Source of the DNA: Nesterenkonia lacusekhoensis
GTDB taxonomy: Bacteria; Actinomycetota; Actinomycetes; Actinomycetales; Micrococcaceae
Length of the DNA: 64,000 nt
Direction of reading: 5' to 3'
NCBI RefSeq assembly: GCF_017876395.1
Contig: NZ_JAGINX010000001.1
Location: 744,001 to 808,000 of the forward strand
Shown: in pieces, positions 61,248-64,000 of the stretch
Layout of the letters: the number at the start of each line of letters is the position of its first letter
How positions within the stretch are numbered: the stretch's first letter is position 1
Notes under the pieces: generated by a model
The model's database searches: none
What the model was told of the DNA's origin: nothing
Seen by the model: only the letters and a program-made list of their open reading frames with translations
Made by a program: the position numbers and the translations under genes

Positions 61248-62291
61248 ATGATCTATACAGCCGCCGTCTCAGGCGCCTCCGGATATGCAGGGGGAGAAGT
61301 CCTGCGCCTCCTCGCCAACCATCCGCAGATCGAGATCGGGCAGGTCACCGCCCACTCCTCGGCCGGAGAGCGTCTGGGTGCGCTGCAGCCGCATCTGCAT
61401 CCGCTGGCCGATCGTGTCATCACCGAGACCACGGCTGAGAACCTGGCCGGTCACGACGTCGTCGTCCTGGCCCTGCCTCACGGAGCCAGCGGTGAGATCG
61501 CCGCCGCGCTGGGTGAGGACACCCTGGTGATCGACGCCGCCGCGGACCACCGCCTGGAGTCGGCCGCCGCCTGGGAGACCTTCTACGGCACTGAGCACCA
61601 GGGCACCTGGCCCTACGGCCTGCCGGAGCTGCCCGGACAGCGGCAGAAGCTCGCCGGCTCTGGGCGCATCGCCGTTCCCGGCTGCTATCCCACCACCATC
61701 CTGCTCGGCCTGGCTCCGGCCTTCGCCGGTGCTGGCGCAGGCCCGCTGGTCCAGCCCCAGGACGTGGTCATCGTCGCGGCCACCGGCACCTCCGGAGCCG
61801 GCAAGTCGCTCAAGCCACACCTGCTGGGCTCCGAGGTCATGGGCGGGATGAGCCCTTACGGCGTCGGCGGGGTCCACCGGCACACTCCGGAGATCGAGCA
61901 GGGGCTGAGCTCGGTGGCCGGAACCGAGGTGCAGATCTCCTTCACCCCTACGCTGGCCCCGATGCCGCGTGGAATTCTGGCGACCTCCACCGTCAAGCTG
62001 GCCCCGGGCACCACTGAGGCCCAGCTCCGGGAGGCCTATGCCGCGCACTACGACGCCGAACCTTTCGTCCACCTGCTGCCCGAGGGTCAGTGGCCGGCCA
62101 CCAAACAGGTGGTCGGATCCAACCATGTGACCATTCAGCTGACCGTGGACGAGCGCGCCGGACGCGCCGTCGTCGTCTCCGCCGCCGACAATCTGACCAA
62201 GGGCACCGCCGGTGGAGCGGTGCAGTCGATGAACCTCGCCCTGGGCCTCGAGGAGACCACCGGGCTCGATCTGTTGGGAGTCTCCCCATGA
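61248..62291 (+). CDS. argC: N-acetyl-gamma-glutamyl-phosphate reductase
   Basis: A 347-residue enzyme of arginine synthesis (third step). [22 protein letters not shown] is the NADP site, [16 protein letters not shown] holds the catalytic Cys, and [17 protein letters not shown] the substrate region. Its stop overlaps the argJ start (ATGA). First gene of the arg operon. Confidence 0.97.
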   Translation: MIYTAAVSGASGYAGGEVLRLLANHPQIEIGQVTAHSSAGERLGALQPHLHPLADRVITETTAENLAGHDVVVLALPHGASGEIAAALGEDTLVIDAAADHRLESAAAWETFYGTEHQGTWPYGLPELPGQRQKLAGSGRIAVPGCYPTTILLGLAPAFAGAGAGPLVQPQDVVIVAATGTSGAGKSLKPHLLGSEVMGGMSPYGVGGVHRHTPEIEQGLSSVAGTEVQISFTPTLAPMPRGILATSTVKLAPGTTEAQLREAYAAHYDAEPFVHLLPEGQWPATKQVVGSNHVTIQLTVDERAGRAVVVSAADNLTKGTAGGAVQSMNLALGLEETTGLDLLGVSP

Positions 62292-63469
62292 GTGTGACCG
62301 CAGCTGCAGGATTCCGCGCCGCAGGCGTCGCCGCCGGGCTCAAGGCCGAGGCGAAGGATGTGGCCCTGGTGGTCAACGACGGCCCCCTGCGCCACGCCTC
62401 TGCCGTGTTCACCACCAATAAGGTGGCCGCCGCTCCGGTGCTCTGGTCCCGTCAGGTCATCAGCGACGGACGGGCCGACGCCGTGATCCTCAACTCCGGA
62501 GGCGCCAACGCCTGCACCGGGGCGCCCGGCTTCGCCGACACCCACACCACTGCCGAGGAGACGGCCGAGAGGCTCACGGCCACGGGGATGGACGTCTCTG
62601 CCACCGACGTGCTGGTCTGCTCGACCGGGCTCATCGGTGAGCGGCTGGATATGCCGGCGCTGCTCTCCGGGGTCCAGCAGGCCGTGGGGTCGCTCTCTGC
62701 CGAGCAGGAGGCCGCGGCCGCCGCCGCTGAGGCCATCCGGACCACCGACACCGTCTCCAAGGCGGAGGCCCGCACCGGCGCCGGATTCACCGTGGGAGGA
62801 ATGGCCAAGGGTGCAGGCATGCTCGCCCCCGGGATGGCGACGATGCTCTCCGTGATCACCACTGACGCGGTCATCAGCCAGCAGGACCTCGACGTCGCCC
62901 TGCGCGAGGCGGTCCGCATCAGCTTCAACCGCGCAGACTCCGACGGCTGCATGTCCACCAATGACACAGTCGTCGCACTGGCCTCGGGTGCGCACCCTGA
63001 GGCGGATCCCTCCGGGGCAGACCTCGGTGAGTTCCAGTCCGTGCTCAACGAAGTCTGCGCGTCCTTGGCGGCCCAGCTCATCGCCGATGCGGAGGGGGCC
63101 CATCACGAGATCGCCATCCGCACCGTCAATGCCCTGACCGAGGAGCAGGCCGAGGAGGCAGGCCGTGCCGTGGCCCGCTCCAACCTCTTCAAGACCGCGA
63201 TCTTCGGACAGGACCCCAACTGGGGACGGATCCTCTCCGCAGTGGGCACCACTGAGGCGGAGTTCGACCCCACCACCATCGACGTGGCCGTCAACGGCGT
63301 CTGGATTTGCCGCGCCGGCGGCATCGGCGAGGACCGCGACGAGGTGGACCTCTCCGGCCGTGAGGTGGAGGTCGTCATCGACCTCAAGGCCGGTGAGGCC
63401 GAGGCCACCATCCTCACCAATGACCTCACCCACGACTATGTCCACGAGAACAGCGCCTACTCCAGCTGA
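62288..63469 (+). CDS. argJ: Bifunctional ornithine acetyltransferase/N-acetylglutamate synthase
   Basis: A 393-residue protein from ATG 62288, which overlaps the argC stop; the open frame upstream is in the argC shadow. [21 protein letters not shown] contains the self-cleavage site before Thr that yields the alpha and beta chains, and [12 protein letters not shown] is conserved. It moves the acetyl group from acetylornithine to glutamate, recycling it in the arginine pathway. Confidence 0.97.
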   Translation: MSVTAAAGFRAAGVAAGLKAEAKDVALVVNDGPLRHASAVFTTNKVAAAPVLWSRQVISDGRADAVILNSGGANACTGAPGFADTHTTAEETAERLTATGMDVSATDVLVCSTGLIGERLDMPALLSGVQQAVGSLSAEQEAAAAAAEAIRTTDTVSKAEARTGAGFTVGGMAKGAGMLAPGMATMLSVITTDAVISQQDLDVALREAVRISFNRADSDGCMSTNDTVVALASGAHPEADPSGADLGEFQSVLNEVCASLAAQLIADAEGAHHEIAIRTVNALTEEQAEEAGRAVARSNLFKTAIFGQDPNWGRILSAVGTTEAEFDPTTIDVAVNGVWICRAGGIGEDRDEVDLSGREVEVVIDLKAGEAEATILTNDLTHDYVHENSAYSS

Positions 63470-63495
63470 GGCGCCTGCACCGAGTCTGAGAGACC

Positions 63496-64000
63496 ATGAC
63501 TGAGAAACCCTCCCTGAAGCCGCGGCAGACAGATCCCCTGGCCGACGCCGGCGAGAAGGCCGCTGTGCTGATCGAAGCGCTGCCCTGGATCCAGAAGTTC
63601 GCCGGCGAGACCATCGTGATCAAATATGGCGGCAACGCCATGGTCAACGATGAGCTGCGCCGCGCCTTCGCCGAAGATGTGGTCTTCCTCCGTCATGTCG
63701 GGGTCAACCCGGTGGTCGTCCACGGCGGAGGTCCGCAGATCAACGCCATGCTGGAGACTCTGGGCATCGAGTCCGAGTTCCGTGCCGGACAGCGGGTGAC
63801 CACTCCGGAGGCTATGGACGTGGTGCGGATGGTGCTGACCGGGCAGGTCAGCCGGGAACTGATCGGACTGGTCAACTCTCACGGTCCCTACGCCGTCGGG
63901 CTCTCCGGTGAGGACGCCGCCCTGCTGCGTGCCGAGCGCAAGAAGGCCCAAGTCGACGGCCAGGACGTGGACCTCGGACTGGTCGGTGAGGTCACCGGCG
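63496..64000 (+). CDS. argB: Acetylglutamate kinase, 5' part (cut by window edge)
   Basis: 168 codons are visible. [13 protein letters not shown] is the phosphate-binding start of the amino-acid kinase fold, [14 protein letters not shown] binds substrate, and [33 protein letters not shown] follows. Second step of arginine synthesis. It starts 26 nt after argJ. Confidence 0.97.
   Translation, partial: MTEKPSLKPRQTDPLADAGEKAAVLIEALPWIQKFAGETIVIKYGGNAMVNDELRRAFAEDVVFLRHVGVNPVVVHGGGPQINAMLETLGIESEFRAGQRVTTPEAMDVVRMVLTGQVSRELIGLVNSHGPYAVGLSGEDAALLRAERKKAQVDGQDVDLGLVGEVTG

Overview
The window is high-GC DNA with actinobacterial gene order (pheS-pheT followed by argC-argJ-argB), mycothiol-type arsenate reductases and a Corynebacterium-like ArsR. 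The best guess is a member of the Micrococcales (Nesterenkonia or an Arthrobacter relative); genus is inference. About the first 44.2 kb is accessory DNA built from stacked mobile elements. About 44.3-64 kb reads as ordinary chromosome.

Region 1 (1-14.7 kb) is a copper-handling block. On the minus strand lie copZ, a membrane-anchored secreted protein, copA (P1B-1 ATPase), a YHS protein, a YdhK-type lipoprotein, copB (CPH-type ATPase) and the start of a CsoR-type repressor, with a CsoR-like operator at 6923-6939 upstream of copZ. Beside it are a QacA/SmvA-type MFS pump with a divergent TetR gene, a flavoprotein, a second MFS protein, a CueP-type copper lipoprotein, an acetolactate synthase-type enzyme and a truncated MFS gene.

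Region 2 (15,581-25,777) is a complete 10.2-kb arsenic-resistance transposon. It has matched inverted ends, a 9-bp target duplication (GGCCTGGAG), a Tn552/TniA-type DDE transposase, its ATPase partner, a serine resolvase with a 28-bp palindromic candidate res subsite, and a cargo of arsR, a flavin monooxygenase, acr3, three different arsC genes, trxB and a second flavoprotein. It has split a host-element gene whose two halves (15,500-15,580 and 25,787-26,284) rejoin in frame once the element and one target copy are removed.

Region 3 (26.3-36.5 kb) is the least familiar part: a remnant of a phage, phage-plasmid or conjugative element with no structural or transfer genes visible. It carries a tyrosine recombinase, a partner gene, and four consecutive proteins (ArdA-like anti-restriction protein, unknown protein, HExxH metallopeptidase-like protein, YqaJ nuclease) that share the same N-terminal segment of about 35 residues. 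A 10-bp element (GCCGGACACT) sits exactly 8 nt before five start codons and also precedes a non-coding RNA cluster. That cluster contains a tmRNA with tag ANSDVKQNEFALAA, tRNA-Tyr, tRNA-Trp, a tRNA with a 49-nt hairpin inserted in its anticodon loop, degenerate tRNA-like units and a tRNA-like unit with anticodon CUA (amber). An array of TTATGGCCC-type repeats in convergent orientation (35.8-36.3 kb) looks like an iteron origin or partition site.

Region 4 (36.5-44.3 kb) is IS debris: an IS481-type pseudogene, two IS3-family elements with recognisable ends, a frameshifted aadA-like gene, a gamma-carbonic-anhydrase-like gene, several truncated ORFs and the first codons of a lost integrase.

Region 5 (44.3-64 kb) is chromosomal: a methyltransferase/flavoprotein pair with a divergent XRE-cupin regulator, a TM2 protein, an ABC exporter with its TetR gene, a short UvrA-like ABC protein, an SRPBCC protein, a cell-wall acid phosphatase interrupted by one in-frame TAG, a DUF4333 lipoprotein, pheST, a quinone oxidoreductase, and argC, argJ and the 5' part of argB.
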